This document shows positions 8,972 to 17,335 of a stretch of DNA of 64,000 bases, one piece after another. A program made the position numbers and the translations under genes. Origin of the DNA: Anaerococcus sp. Marseille-P3915 (lineage in GTDB: Bacteria > Bacillota > Clostridia > Tissierellales > Peptoniphilaceae); the NCBI RefSeq assembly GCF_900258475.1, contig NZ_LT984887.1, forward strand, positions 1,124,305 through 1,188,304, given 5' to 3'. Below the pieces are notes generated by a model that saw only the letters and a list, made by a program, of their open reading frames with translations, had not been told where the DNA came from and ran no database searches. How positions within the stretch are numbered: the first letter of the stretch is position 1; every line of letters starts with the position of its first letter.

Positions 8972-9319
8972 TTAGTAGTTTGTTTTTTCTTTAACTTTAG
9001 CAGCCTTACCTTGACGATCTCTTAGGTAGTTTAGTTTTGCTCTTCTTACCTTACCACGTCTGGTTACTACTAGTTTTTCTATTCTTGGGTTGTGATATAG
9101 GAAGGTTCTTTCTACTCCTACACCATATGATATTCTTCTTACTGTGAAGGTCTTGCCTACTGTTCCTTCGTTGATGTAGATTACTGTTCCTTCGAAGTCT
9201 TGTAATCTTGTCTTGTCGCCTTCTTTGATTCTGTAGCTTATTCTTACAGTATCACCTACATTAAAGTCAAAGTTTTCTTCACGTAGGTTTTCACTTTCTA
9301 TTTTTTTGATTAAATCCAT
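8972..9319 (-). CDS. rplS: Ribosomal protein L19 (bL19)
   Basis: A 115-residue 50S subunit protein at the 30S-50S interface. It matches the family throughout: [46 protein letters not shown] and the basic C-terminal [24 protein letters not shown] lies 8 bp before the ATG. The start lies 29 bp inside the end of trmD, an unusually long overlap that implies translational coupling. It is the last gene of the ylxM-to-rplS operon and is followed at once by a terminator. Confidence 0.97.
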   Translation of the reverse strand: MDLIKKIESENLREENFDFNVGDTVRISYRIKEGDKTRLQDFEGTVIYINEGTVGKTFTVRRISYGVGVERTFLYHNPRIEKLVVTRRGKVRRAKLNYLRDRQGKAAKVKEKTNY

Positions 9320-10013
9320 CTTTGCTCTCCTCTCGTAAGTACTTTTCGTATAGGTCGTATCTTACTCTTTTTGTTTTTTCTATTGCATTTTTCTTATTCC
9401 AAGCTGCGATTTTCTTGTGGTCTCCACTTACTAGTTCGTTTGGTACGTGGTAGCCATTGAATACTCTTGGCTTGGTATATTCGTCTTGTTGCAACAATAT
9501 ATTGTAGTGAGAATCTGTTGTTAATGACTCTTCCTTGCCTACTACTCCATCTATAAATCTTGCCATTGAGTCTATTAGGACCATAGCAGGGATTTCTCCA
9601 CCTGTAAGTACATAGTCTCCTATAGATATCTCATAGTCTACATAATGATTTGTTATCCTTGCATCTATGCCCTCGTAATGTCCGCATATGATTATCAAGT
9701 GTTCAATACTTGCAAAGTCGATTGCTAACTTCTGATTTAAAACTTTTCCTGCAGCCGACATAAAGGCTACTTTTGAATTTGCTTTCTTGACTGATAATAG
9801 CGCATCATATATTACTTGAGGTCTTATTAGCATTCCGGCTGCCCCGCCGTATACTGTGTCATCTACGTGATTATGCTTGTTGTTTGCAAAATCTCTCATG
9901 TCTACTATTTCTAGGTCTAATTTTTGATTTTGTATGGCCTTTCCTATTACTCCATAGGTCTTTAAAAATTCGAAAGATTCTGGAAATAAGGTTAGGAGTG
10001 TTACTTTATTCAT
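9291..10013 (-). CDS. trmD: tRNA (guanine-N1)-methyltransferase TrmD
   Basis: Makes m1G37 next to the anticodon, which prevents +1 frameshifting. It is a SPOUT-class enzyme with the trefoil-knot signatures [28 protein letters not shown] and [13 protein letters not shown], which form the SAM site. The ATG at 10013 is chosen over a GTG two codons upstream because the family begins [12 protein letters not shown]. It overlaps rimM by about 8 bp upstream and rplS by 29 bp downstream. About 240 residues, normal for the family. Confidence 0.96.
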   Translation of the reverse strand: MNKVTLLTLFPESFEFLKTYGVIGKAIQNQKLDLEIVDMRDFANNKHNHVDDTVYGGAAGMLIRPQVIYDALLSVKKANSKVAFMSAAGKVLNQKLAIDFASIEHLIIICGHYEGIDARITNHYVDYEISIGDYVLTGGEIPAMVLIDSMARFIDGVVGKEESLTTDSHYNILLQQDEYTKPRVFNGYHVPNELVSGDHKKIAAWNKKNAIEKTKRVRYDLYEKYLREESKDGFNQKNRK

Positions 10014-10491
10014 AGTCACTAAAATTTTCTACTTCTATAAATCCTTTTTCAGTATTTATTTCTTTGATAATAGCTCTTAAGGCTGGTAAGAGTACTTCGC
10101 CTTTATCTGTTTGAACTAGGTATACATCATTTGGGTATACTCCGCTTATTACGTCTTTTATTTCTCCTTTTATTTGCCCATCGGAGATTACTTTTAGTCC
10201 GTAAAGTTCGTGGATGTATATTTCGCCTTCTGCAAGTTTGCCTAGATCTTTTTCATCAATTGTGATATCTTTGCCTACAAATTTTAGGACATCGTTGATA
10301 TTATCGTATTCTTCAAAGCCTATTATTACTTGGTTTTTTTTCTTAAAAGATTCTCTTATGGTTAAAAGTTCATCTTCTATGAAGACTTTGGATCCCTTCT
10401 CAAATCTTTTTTCATTGTCTGTTAGGCTATTTACCTTGAGATTGCCGCGGATGCCGTGGCTGGCTACTATCTCTCCTACTGAGATTCTCAT
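10006..10491 (-). CDS. rimM: 16S rRNA processing protein RimM
   Basis: A 161-residue assembly factor for the 30S head that binds S19. The N-terminal beta-barrel begins ISVGEIVASHGIRGNLKV and the C-terminal PRC-barrel includes YGLKVISDGQIKGEIKDV and DVYLVQTDKGEVLLPAL, both diagnostic. The start overlaps the end of khpA by 4 bp and the end overlaps trmD. The order rpsP-khpA-rimM-trmD is the classic Firmicute arrangement. Confidence 0.95.
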   Translation of the reverse strand: MRISVGEIVASHGIRGNLKVNSLTDNEKRFEKGSKVFIEDELLTIRESFKKKNQVIIGFEEYDNINDVLKFVGKDITIDEKDLGKLAEGEIYIHELYGLKVISDGQIKGEIKDVISGVYPNDVYLVQTDKGEVLLPALRAIIKEINTEKGFIEVENFSDYE

Positions 10492-10712
10492 ATTTTTATA
10501 TTTACCTTAACATTTTCCTTTATAGCTGCGCTTCTTGCGATAGTTCTTATGGAGTTTATGATATTGCCTCTTACTCCTATTACCCTACCCTTGTCTTCTT
10601 CAGCTACTTTTATTAGTATGTTTACTTCGCTGCCTTCTCTATCTTCGATGATTTCTACAGCATCTTTGTCGCTTACTAATTCTTTTACTATTAATTCAAC
10701 TAGTTCTTTCAT
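10488..10712 (-). CDS. khpA: KH-domain RNA-binding protein KhpA (YlqC)
   Basis: A 74-residue single type-I KH domain with the GxxG loop as GVRG in RVIGVRGNIINSI. Proteins of this family bind RNA broadly and, with KhpB/Jag, influence cell length and cell-wall synthesis in streptococci. It lies between rpsP (2-bp gap) and rimM (4-bp overlap), the usual operon position. The function is known from relatives and not shown by this sequence. Confidence 0.92.
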   Translation of the reverse strand: MKELVELIVKELVSDKDAVEIIEDREGSEVNILIKVAEEDKGRVIGVRGNIINSIRTIARSAAIKENVKVNIKI

Positions 10713-10714
10713 AA

Positions 10715-10960
10715 TTATGCTAATACATCATTGTCTTTGAATAGCTTTTCTACAATAGATGTTGGTTGTGCACCGTTTTTGATCCATTGTTTAGCTTTTT
10801 CATTGTCAATTCTAAATACTTTTGGTTCAGCAACTGGATTGTAGTAGCCTATCTCTTCGATAAATCTACCATCTCTTGCTCTTCTAGAATCTGCTACAAC
10901 TACTCTGTAGAATGGTTTTTTCTTTTGTCCCATTCTCTTTAATCTAATTTTTACTGCCAT
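10715..10960 (-). CDS. rpsP: Ribosomal protein S16 (bS16)
   Basis: An 81-residue 30S protein. The N-terminus [26 protein letters not shown] is the family signature, followed by [13 protein letters not shown]. The ATG is preceded by a GGAGGAAAA ribosome site. It lies 17 bp downstream of ffh. Complete and typical. Confidence 0.97.
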   Translation of the reverse strand: MAVKIRLKRMGQKKKPFYRVVVADSRRARDGRFIEEIGYYNPVAEPKVFRIDNEKAKQWIKNGAQPTSIVEKLFKDNDVLA

Positions 10961-10977
10961 TTTTTCCTCCTTATTTT

Positions 10978-12318
10978 TTAAAAGAAAGGCATTTTTGGAA
11001 ATCTTCTGCCTCTTTTTTGATTTGCTTTAAATCCGCTCATCTTTTTCATCATTTTTTTAAGCTCTTTAAATTGTTTAAGTAGCTTATTAAGTTCACGGAT
11101 ATCTACTCCAGAACCATTTGAAATCCTTACTTTTCTACTTTTTCCAATTATTTCTGGGTTATCTTTCTCTTCTTTTGTCATAGAATTGATTAGGGCTTCT
11201 ATCTTGTCAAATCCGGCATCATCCACATTGACACCCTTTAACATTTTAGAATTCACTCCCGGTATCATTGCAAGTAGATCTTCTAGAGGTCCCATATTCT
11301 TGATTTGTTGGATTTGCTCCATGAAATCATCTAGGGAATATGTCTGCTCTCTCATCTTTGCTTCTAATTCTTTGGCATTTTCTAGAGAAAATTGTGCTTC
11401 GGCCTTTTCTATTAGCGAAAGTACATCTCCCATTCCAAGGATTCTGCTTGCCATCCTGTCTGGATGGAAAGGCTCTAAGTCGTCAAGTTTTTCACCAACA
11501 CCTATAAATTTGATTGGCTTGCCTACAACCTGTCTTATGGAAAGTGCTGCCCCGCCTCTTGCATCACCATCTAGCTTTGTTAGGATTACTCCTGTTATAT
11601 CTAGGTAGTCATCAAAGGTTTTGGCTACATTTACCGCTTCTTGACCTGTCATGGCATCTACTACCAAGAGGATTTCGTCAGGTTTGACGCTTTCTTTGAT
11701 GTTTTTAAGCTCTTCCATAAGCTCATCATCTATCTGAAGCCTACCTGCTGTATCTAGGATTACTGTGTCGTAATTATTATGTCTAGCGTATTTTTTGGCC
11801 TCGGTAGCTATAGTGACAGGATCAGTTTTGCCCATTTCAAATACGTGGGTATTTGCTTGTTTACCTACTACCTTTAGCTGCTCTATGGCTGCTGGTCTGT
11901 AGATATCTAGGGCTGCTAGCATTGGATTTCTGTTTTCTTTTTGTAAGAGTTTTACAAGTTTACCAGAATGGGTGGTCTTACCAGAACCTTGTAGACCTAC
12001 CATCATTACCATATGAGGGGTAGAGCCTCTTAGATCTAGCCTTGAATTTTCCTTACCCATTAGCTCAGTTAATTCTTCATTTACTATCTTGACTACCATT
12101 TGGCCAGGAGATAGGGATTTCATCACATCTTCTCCAAGGGACCTTTCCTTGATAGTCTTTACAAAGTCTTTTACAACCTTGTAGTTAACATCTGCTTCTA
12201 ATAGAGAAAGTCTTATCTCCCTCATAGCAGTGTCTATGTCTTTTTCATTTAATTTTCCTTTTCCTGTTAGTTTTCCAAGGGCTTCTTGGAGTCTATCAGC
12301 AAGGTTTTCAAATGCCAT
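10978..12318 (-). CDS. ffh: Signal recognition particle GTPase Ffh (SRP54)
   Basis: Binds signal peptides on ribosomes and delivers them to FtsY at the membrane. The 446-residue protein has the N domain (1-90), the G domain with G1 [11 protein letters not shown]3 DTAGRL and G4 [10 protein letters not shown], and a C-terminal methionine-rich M domain (about 300-440) with the RNA-binding SGSGVDI-type motif (ISNGSGVDI). The last residues are basic. It is 8 bp downstream of ylxM and heads the rpsP-rplS block. Confidence 0.97.
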   Translation of the reverse strand: MAFENLADRLQEALGKLTGKGKLNEKDIDTAMREIRLSLLEADVNYKVVKDFVKTIKERSLGEDVMKSLSPGQMVVKIVNEELTELMGKENSRLDLRGSTPHMVMMVGLQGSGKTTHSGKLVKLLQKENRNPMLAALDIYRPAAIEQLKVVGKQANTHVFEMGKTDPVTIATEAKKYARHNNYDTVILDTAGRLQIDDELMEELKNIKESVKPDEILLVVDAMTGQEAVNVAKTFDDYLDITGVILTKLDGDARGGAALSIRQVVGKPIKFIGVGEKLDDLEPFHPDRMASRILGMGDVLSLIEKAEAQFSLENAKELEAKMREQTYSLDDFMEQIQQIKNMGPLEDLLAMIPGVNSKMLKGVNVDDAGFDKIEALINSMTKEEKDNPEIIGKSRKVRISNGSGVDIRELNKLLKQFKELKKMMKKMSGFKANQKRGRRFPKMPFF

Positions 12319-12326
12319 ATAAGCTC

Positions 12327-12650
12327 CTAAATCTTTTCAATTACTATATTTAACATCTCAATTGCTTCTTTATTATTTGAACTTTCAATCAGCTCTCTTA
12401 TATCATAAAGAGCTCCTACAAGTTCCGTTTTGCTTTTAAGTAAAGAAAGCTCATCTTCAAACTCAAATAATTTATCAACACTCCTATTGATCATATCTGA
12501 TATAGCCTGCTTGGTTCTGCCGGTATTATCAGCTATTTCCTGAAGGGATAAATCTTCGTTATAATAGCAATTTATAACATCTCTTTGCTTTTCATTTAGA
12601 AGTGCGCCATACATGTCATATAACTGGGCTACTTTTACAATTTTTTCCAT
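12327..12650 (-). CDS. ylxM: YlxM family SRP-associated HTH protein
   Basis: A small acidic protein with a sigma-70 region-4-like helix-turn-helix (about 20-70: LNEKQRDVINCYYNEDLSLQ then EIADNTGRTKQAISDMINRS). The YlxM family sits next to ffh in most Firmicutes and, in streptococci, interacts with the SRP. The ATG at 12650 is preferred over the TTG at 12665 because GGTG lies just upstream and the family begins MEKxxK. It is the first gene of the SRP/ribosome operon, behind a consensus promoter. Confidence 0.93.
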   Translation of the reverse strand: MEKIVKVAQLYDMYGALLNEKQRDVINCYYNEDLSLQEIADNTGRTKQAISDMINRSVDKLFEFEDELSLLKSKTELVGALYDIRELIESSNNKEAIEMLNIVIEKI

Positions 12651-12685
12651 ATTATCACCTGTCAATATTTTTACTTGACTCGATT

Positions 12686-12714
12686 ATTATACACGCTATT
12701 TAAAGCCATGTCAA
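12686..12714 (-). promoter_or_regulatory. Consensus promoter of the ylxM-ffh-rplS operon
   Basis: A perfect TTGACA (12709-12714) and a perfect TATAAT (12686-12691) on the minus strand, 17 bp apart, 36 bp upstream of the ylxM ATG. Confidence 0.9.
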
Positions 12715-12757
12715 ATAATTTTCTTGACCGCATTTGTAAAGGTATTTCAATAAAAAA

Positions 12758-12794
12758 AGCCATAGTTTTGGGCTTAATTATCCTAACTATGGCT
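12758..12794 (-). terminator. Terminator after htrA
   Basis: AGCCATAGTT pairs with AACTATGGCT around a 17-nt loop, followed on the minus strand by seven T residues, and lies just past the htrA stop at 12803. Confidence 0.88.
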
Positions 12795-12802
12795 TATATA
12801 TT

Positions 12803-14032
12803 TTATGGAAGATTGAAGAATGGATTTATTCCCCTATCTTCTTCACTATTTTTCTCATTTGGTCTTGCTTGTTTATATTCATCTACATTTGATGAATCAA
12901 GAGTAAATTTAAAGTCGACTTTCATTTCCTTGCCATCCCTTACAAGGCTAATTTCTGCACTATCTCCTACGGCATAGCTTAAAAGAATTTTTCTTAGGCC
13001 TGACATATCCTTTACTTCCTTACCATCAATTGCTGTAATGATATCCCCTTTTTTGATTGAATCATCATCTGAAAAGACACTTACTACATAGATACCGTGG
13101 TCAGTTCCCAGGTCCTTATCTCTGAGGTAGGACATTTGTTTTAGGTAGTCGATTGATTGGCCAGTAATGCCTAGGTAGACAGAATCAAATTTGCCCTTTT
13201 TCCTAATTGTATCGATGACTGGTTTTACAGTATTAATTGGAATAGCAAAGCCAATGCCATCAGAATTACCGGCCTTTGCAGTATTTATACCAATGAGCTC
13301 TCCCTTAGAGTTTAGAAGGGCTCCACCAGAGTTACCAGCATTAATTGCCGCATCTGTCTGCATTAGTCCATCCATTTGGACTCCTGTATTAAAGGCGACA
13401 CTTCTATTAAGTCCTGAAATTATACCGGATGTAACTGTTGATTGAAGCTGGAATCCCAAAGGATTACCAATAGCAACAACCCTATCTCCGACACCAATCT
13501 CATCGCTATCACCAATATCAATAGCCTTGAGATTTTTATTGTTTGAATCTACCTTAATTACGGCAAGGTCTAAAGATGAATCATTCCACACAAGCTCTGC
13601 TGGAGCAGTTTCGCCATTATTAAACAAAACATTTATTTCCTTAGCATCTCCATCGCTTACAACGTGAGAATTTGTTACAATATAGCCATCCTTGCTCACA
13701 ATAGAGCCTGAACCAATTCCCTCAACATAACCTGACTGAGGTCCAAAAAATGACTGCCTAGTCACCTTAGACACCGTATTAATACCAACCACAGAATCAA
13801 TTGATTTTTTAACCACAACCGACTCCATAGACGCATTATCCTTAATCTCAATTGGTTTAGAATTCTCCTGTCTTGTTTCTATTTGATTTGTATTATTATT
13901 AACTTCCATTTTATTAGTCTTAGCACCTGCTAGTAGGAAATATACGATAAATCCACCAACAATAGCGCCGAGAAGTCCAGCAGCAAAAGTAGCAAAACCG
14001 CCACCAGATCTCTTATATTTTCTATTATTCAT
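12803..14032 (-). CDS. htrA: Membrane-anchored HtrA/DegP-like serine protease
   Basis: A surface quality-control protease. The 409-residue protein has a short cytoplasmic start, one membrane helix (about 17-36, LLGAIVGGFIVYFLL), a trypsin-like domain with the triad His123 (TNSHVV), Asp155 (LDLAVI) and Ser235 (NAGNSGGAL), and a C-terminal PDZ domain (about 290-380) with LGITG and AIDGKEVKDM. A single PDZ and a signal anchor match Gram-positive HtrA. It is a single gene with its own terminator, next to the exported MsrAB, so both may serve the cell surface under stress. Confidence 0.95.
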   Translation of the reverse strand: MNNRKYKRSGGGFATFAAGLLGAIVGGFIVYFLLAGAKTNKMEVNNNTNQIETRQENSKPIEIKDNASMESVVVKKSIDSVVGINTVSKVTRQSFFGPQSGYVEGIGSGSIVSKDGYIVTNSHVVSDGDAKEINVLFNNGETAPAELVWNDSSLDLAVIKVDSNNKNLKAIDIGDSDEIGVGDRVVAIGNPLGFQLQSTVTSGIISGLNRSVAFNTGVQMDGLMQTDAAINAGNSGGALLNSKGELIGINTAKAGNSDGIGFAIPINTVKPVIDTIRKKGKFDSVYLGITGQSIDYLKQMSYLRDKDLGTDHGIYVVSVFSDDDSIKKGDIITAIDGKEVKDMSGLRKILLSYAVGDSAEISLVRDGKEMKVDFKFTLDSSNVDEYKQARPNEKNSEEDRGINPFFNLP

Positions 14033-14154
14033 ACTTTCCTCCTATTTAATAATATATACCCAATTTATGCTAAAAAAATGAATTCTTAATTAAATTTATA
14101 TAAAATTCTTAATTTTTATGTAAAAACCTTAAAATTCAAACAAATTTTCAAATA

Positions 14155-14179
14155 AAAAGGAGAGAAATTAATCTCCCCA
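14155..14179 (-). terminator. Terminator after msrAB
   Basis: GGAGA/TCTCC arms with a short loop and a TTTTT tail on the minus strand, 7 bp beyond the stop codon. Confidence 0.65.
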
Positions 14180-14185
14180 ATTAGA

Positions 14186-15241
14186 TTATTTGACCTTATC
14201 GATATAGGCTTTATAGCCCTCTTCCTCCATCTTGCTAAGAGGAATAAAGCGCAAAGCTGCTCCATTAATACAATATCTAGCGCCGCCCTTATCCTTTGGA
14301 CCATCATTAAAGACATGACCTAAGTGAGAATCTCCTCTTCTAGATCTTACCTCAACCCTATCCATATTGTGGGACTTGTCACCCCTATAATTAATATTGC
14401 CACCAATTGACTTTGTAAAAGAAGGCCAACCGCAGCCAGCATCATACTTATCCTTTGAAGAAAAAAGTGGCTCGCCGCTGACTTTATCAACATAAATTCC
14501 TGGCTCATCAAAATCATCATATTTAGATGAAAAAGGCCTCTCAGTTTGATTTTCTTGGGTAACCTTGTATTCTTCCTCGCTAAGCTTTTCTTTCAAAGCT
14601 TTTTTATCCTTAAAAAGAACATCCTTCTTAGAATCCAAAGGTTTATCTGCAAGGCCAATATTTATATGGCAATAGCCGCCAGGATTTTTATCTAGATAGT
14701 CTTGATGATAGTCTTCAGCCAAGATAAAATTTTTCAAAGGTTCAACTTCAACAACAATTTTCTTATCATAGCCTTCCTGCTTTTGCCTAATAATTTCATC
14801 GATAATTAGCATATCATTCTCATCAGTGTAGTAAATTCCAGTCCTATATTGCCTACCCTCATCATTGCCCTGCTTATTAACAGAAGTCGGGTCAATAATC
14901 CTAAAATAATATTCCAAAATATCCTGCAAAGCCACCACATCTGGATCATAAGAAATCTTAACAGTCTCGCTATGGTCAGTAGCACCTATTTTCTCATAAG
15001 AAGTAGCATCTGTTTTTCCATTAGCATAACCTACATCAGTATCAAGGACTCCAGGAATTTTCTTAAAATACCCCTCAACACCCCAAAAACATCCACCAGC
15101 TAGGTAAATTTCTGATGCGTTTGTAGACTTAGGAAGTACTTCATCATGACCAGAATCATTGGAAGACCTAGCAAAAAACTTAAAACCAATAAAAATCACA
15201 AACAGAGCCATTAAGGCATATAAAATTCTATATTTTTTCAT
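14186..15241 (-). CDS. msrAB: Membrane-anchored methionine sulfoxide reductase MsrA-MsrB fusion
   Basis: Repairs both S- and R-methionine sulfoxide outside the membrane. A signal anchor (about 5-23) is followed by an MsrA domain (about 43-200) with the catalytic Cys51 in GGCFWG, and an MsrB domain (about 235-345) with GCGWPSF (Cys270), the SHLGHVF motif and the catalytic Cys324 in [11 protein letters not shown]. The MsrB part has no CxxC zinc pairs. MsrA-MsrB fusions are common in Firmicutes; the anchored form implies action on surface proteins, with electrons from a thioredoxin-like partner not encoded here. Confidence 0.95.
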   Translation of the reverse strand: MKKYRILYALMALFVIFIGFKFFARSSNDSGHDEVLPKSTNASEIYLAGGCFWGVEGYFKKIPGVLDTDVGYANGKTDATSYEKIGATDHSETVKISYDPDVVALQDILEYYFRIIDPTSVNKQGNDEGRQYRTGIYYTDENDMLIIDEIIRQKQEGYDKKIVVEVEPLKNFILAEDYHQDYLDKNPGGYCHINIGLADKPLDSKKDVLFKDKKALKEKLSEEEYKVTQENQTERPFSSKYDDFDEPGIYVDKVSGEPLFSSKDKYDAGCGWPSFTKSIGGNINYRGDKSHNMDRVEVRSRRGDSHLGHVFNDGPKDKGGARYCINGAALRFIPLSKMEEEGYKAYIDKVK

Positions 15242-15405
15242 AAAATCCTCGTAATTTTTTTATAATTTTACCATAGATATTATTAAAATCTAATAAATGT
15301 TAATAATAACATCCATTATAATAATATCCAATGATTATAAGCATAATTATCGGGTAATTACTTTAATAAGACAGGTGTTAGATAATAATAGATAAAGGAG
15401 AAGTT

Positions 15406-15633
15406 ATGATAGACTTAATTCTTATTTTATTGACAATATTTTTCCTCGTAATCGCTATGTATCAAGCTGATAAAAATAAAAATAAAAGCAAAAAGAGTAT
15501 TCCTTATAAATTATCTAAGATGATTGCAAACATACTAAATTTTGTTACTTTTTTAGATACTCAGGAAGTTAATAATATAATTGACGATATAGAAAATGAA
15601 AATAATAATAAAAAAGATTATATTAAAAAGTGA
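15406..15633 (+). CDS. Small hypothetical membrane protein
   Basis: A 75-residue protein of no recognised family. One N-terminal membrane helix (IDLILILLTIFFLVIAMYQ) is followed by a lysine-rich stretch and an Asn/Asp/Lys-rich, probably disordered tail. A strong AAGGAG lies 7 bp before the ATG, so translation is likely. It stands alone, divergent from msrAB, and its stop is 8 bp from a decayed IS end. Confidence 0.6.
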   Translation: MIDLILILLTIFFLVIAMYQADKNKNKSKKSIPYKLSKMIANILNFVTFLDTQEVNNIIDDIENENNNKKDYIKK

Positions 15634-15641
15634 TTATGAGA

Positions 15642-15745
15642 TGAACCCCAAAATCCAGTATATAGAGGGTGGGGTTTTTCTATGCCGAAATAAACATAAA
15701 AGAATAAAAAATTATATAAGTAGTTAAATATTTGCCAGTGCAATC
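15642..15745 (+). mobile_element. Decayed left end of the IS150-like element
   Basis: About 100 bp align with the left end of the IS at 6881: the same TGAACCCCAAAATCC terminus, the GGGGTTTTT block, and the orfA start ATGCC, after which the frame has several stops and small length changes. No orfB or right end is found. It is a remnant, lying directly beside the CRISPR array. Confidence 0.75.
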
Positions 15746-15812
15746 ATGAAAATATATAGGTTTCAATCCTCATATACTAATAGTCAACACACATTCTGTA
15801 AATAAATTATAG

Positions 15813-16267
15813 TGAATCCCCCCGCGTGTGCGGGTATTACTATCTTTCCAAAGTAAAAGACCCTTCATATCTAGGATCACCCCCGCGTGTGCGGGTATTA
15901 CTGTCAAGGTCTCTCTCATACCTTAAATCAGGCGGGATCACCCCCGCGTGTGCGGGTATTACTTAACAACTTTCAAAAATTTTCTTCTCGGTTGAGGATC
16001 ACCCCCGCGTGTGCGGGTATTACTGTCAAGGTCTCTCTCATACCTTAAATCAGGCGGGATCACCCCCGCGTGTGCGGGTATTACCCGAAGCTTATATCAA
16101 ATTCAATATCTAAGCCAGGATCACCCCCGCGTGTGCGGGTATTACGAATTTTAGGCTTATGAGTCAGGCTATCCACGAGGATCACCCCCGCGTGTGCGGG
16201 TATTACTCCTCAATAAACTTCATAAACTGCTTATCAGCAGGATCACCCCCGCGTGTGCGGGTATTAC
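15813..16267 (-). CRISPR. Type I-E-like CRISPR array, 8 repeats and 7 spacers
   Basis: Repeats of 28 bp start at 15813, 15874, 15935, 15996, 16057, 16118, 16179 and 16240; all spacers are 33 bp. The plus-strand repeat begins GGATCACC, has the short palindrome CCCGCGTGTGCGGG and ends TATTAC; its reverse complement matches the general form of type I-E repeats. The repeat at 15813 has four changes in its first six bases, which marks the old (trailer) end, so the leader should be at the high-coordinate side and transcription on the minus strand. Spacers at 15902-15934 and 16024-16056 are identical. No cas gene is present in the window. Confidence 0.95.
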
Positions 16268-16400
16268 ACTAAAATTATCCCTATTTTTAGCCATTCCTAC
16301 TTTTAAAATCAAGGGATTTTATCCACTTTATCTTACTACTATTATTGTAGCACATAAATCTTGTATTTTGAAATTAATTTTATAGTCTATCTTTAGATAT
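16268..16400 (-). promoter_or_regulatory. Probable CRISPR leader
   Basis: An AT-rich, gene-free stretch next to the intact (leader-proximal) end of the array. Placement rests on the degenerate repeat at the opposite end; no specific leader or IHF-type motif was identified. Confidence 0.45.
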
Positions 16401-16406
16401 AAGAAA

Positions 16407-16437
16407 AAGAGGAATGTCGATAGTCGACATTCCTCTT
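16407..16437 (-). terminator. Terminator of the tRNA cluster
   Basis: A 14-bp perfect inverted repeat (AAGAGGAATGTCGA with TCGACATTCCTCTT) and a three-base loop, followed by T residues on the minus strand, 8 bp past tRNA-Arg. Confidence 0.88.
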
Positions 16438-16444
16438 TTATTGC

Positions 16445-16521
16445 TGGCGCGTCATTGAGGATTCGAACCCCAGGCCTTCTGGTCCGTAGCCAGACGCTCT
16501 ATCCAGCTGAGCTAATGACGC
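16445..16521 (-). tRNA. tRNA-Arg (ACG)
   Basis: A 77-nt cloverleaf with encoded CCA. Acceptor GCGTCAT pairs with ATGACGC, the anticodon loop is CTACGGA and the T loop TTCGAAT. The A34 is presumably edited to inosine. It is last in the rRNA-linked tRNA cluster and separated from tRNA-Gly by a terminator-like hairpin. Confidence 0.95.
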
Positions 16522-16527
16522 ATAATA

Positions 16528-16570
16528 AAAACCAAGCAAGCCACAAGATAGGCTAGGCTTGGTTTTTTTC
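16528..16570. terminator. Terminator-like hairpin between tRNA-Gly and tRNA-Arg
   Basis: AACCAAGC and GCTTGGTT arms with T-rich tails on both strands. On the minus strand it lies after tRNA-Gly, so most transcripts may end here and tRNA-Arg may depend on read-through or its own promoter. Confidence 0.6.
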
Positions 16571-16581
16571 TTTATTTAATT

Positions 16582-16656
16582 TGGAGCGGATGACGAGATT
16601 CGAACTCGCGACCCTCGCCTTGGCAAGGCGATGCTCTACCACTGAGCCACATCCGC
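16582..16656 (-). tRNA. tRNA-Gly (GCC)
   Basis: A 75-nt cloverleaf with encoded CCA; acceptor GCGGATG/CATCCGC, anticodon loop TTGCCAA. Confidence 0.95.
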
Positions 16657-16679
16657 ATATTAATCCATAAGATTAAATT

Positions 16680-16755
16680 TGGAGCTGATGATAGGACTTG
16701 AACCTACAACCTATTGATTACAAATCAATTGCTCTGCCAATTGAGCTACATCAGC
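16680..16755 (-). tRNA. tRNA-Thr (TGT)
   Basis: A 76-nt cloverleaf with encoded CCA; acceptor GCTGATG/CATCAGC, anticodon loop TTTGTAA. Confidence 0.95.
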
Positions 16756-16855
16756 ATCTATTTTTATTAAAGGGTTGGGCAGGATTGGTAAAACCAATCC
16801 TAAATGATTGCCAATATCCACAATTGATGCAATCAATTTTTAAATATAAGTTCTG

Positions 16856-16997
16856 TGGCGACCTAGATGGGATTCGAACCCAGTCCCTTACAGGGTTTCA
16901 AATCGCAAGATTTGAAATCTTCGAGACGAACGTTAGTGAGTCCGAAGAACTCTTCCGCCGTTACGGCGGACCTTGTACGAAGTCACTTCTAGGTTGC
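16856..16997 (-). pseudogene. tRNA-Asp-like 3' end with a structured insert
   Basis: On the minus strand the last 27 bases (T arm, acceptor and CCA) match the 3' end of the intact tRNA-Asp at 17008 except for one base in the acceptor. About 110 nt upstream an ACCTAGA segment pairs with the changed acceptor (TCTAGGT). Between them there is no anticodon arm, only four short hairpins, including CCGCCG-TAA-CGGCGG and TTTCAAATC-TTGC-GATTTGAAA. It is probably a broken tRNA copy or the scar of an element that used the tRNA-Asp 3' end. Confidence 0.6.
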
Positions 16998-17007
16998 ATT
17001 ATTATAT

Positions 17008-17084
17008 TGGCGACCTGGATGGGATTCGAACCCACGACCTCCGCCGTGACAGGGCGGCATTCTAACCAGCTGAACTACCAGGCC
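17008..17084 (-). tRNA. tRNA-Asp (GTC)
   Basis: A 77-nt cloverleaf with encoded CCA; acceptor GGCCTGG/CCAGGTC, anticodon loop CTGTCAC. Its 3' end is repeated downstream at 16856. Confidence 0.95.
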
Positions 17085-17140
17085 TCATCAACATTTTATT
17101 ATAGGATAACAAAATGTAATGAGCAATATTTAATTGCTTT

Positions 17141-17216
17141 TGGTGGAAGTAACAGGGCTCGAACCTGTGACCCCCTGCTTGTAAGGCAGATGCTCTCCCA
17201 ACTGAGCTATACTTCC
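17141..17216 (-). tRNA. tRNA-Val (TAC)
   Basis: A 76-nt cloverleaf with encoded CCA; acceptor GGAAGTA/TACTTCC, anticodon loop CTTACAA. It starts 3 bp after the tRNA-Glu(TTC) CCA. Confidence 0.95.
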
Positions 17217-17219
17217 ATA

Positions 17220-17294
17220 TGGTGACCCCACCGGGATTCGAACCCGGGATACCACCGTGAAAGGGTGGTGTCTTAACCGCTTGACCATGGGGCC
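17220..17294 (-). tRNA. tRNA-Glu (TTC)
   Basis: A 75-nt cloverleaf with encoded CCA; acceptor GGCCCCA/TGGGGTC, anticodon loop CTTTCAC. Its 5' part is repeated upstream at 17401. Confidence 0.95.
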
Positions 17295-17335
17295 TTAATT
17301 TAAACATTAATTCAAGTATTTAATTCTATTTTGTT

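Noticed and set aside
13191..13445. Plus-strand frame within htrA
   Set aside because: Shadow of a conserved serine protease in the opposite frame.
15813..16267. Hope of finding cas genes beside the array
   Set aside because: All neighbouring frames were assigned (small membrane protein, IS remnant, tRNAs); none is a Cas protein within the window.
16698..17225. 175-codon plus-strand frame over the tRNA cluster
   Set aside because: It covers tRNA-Thr, Asp and Val and the pseudo-tRNA; protein-like repeats such as DGIRTQ and CTKSL come from tRNA sequence.
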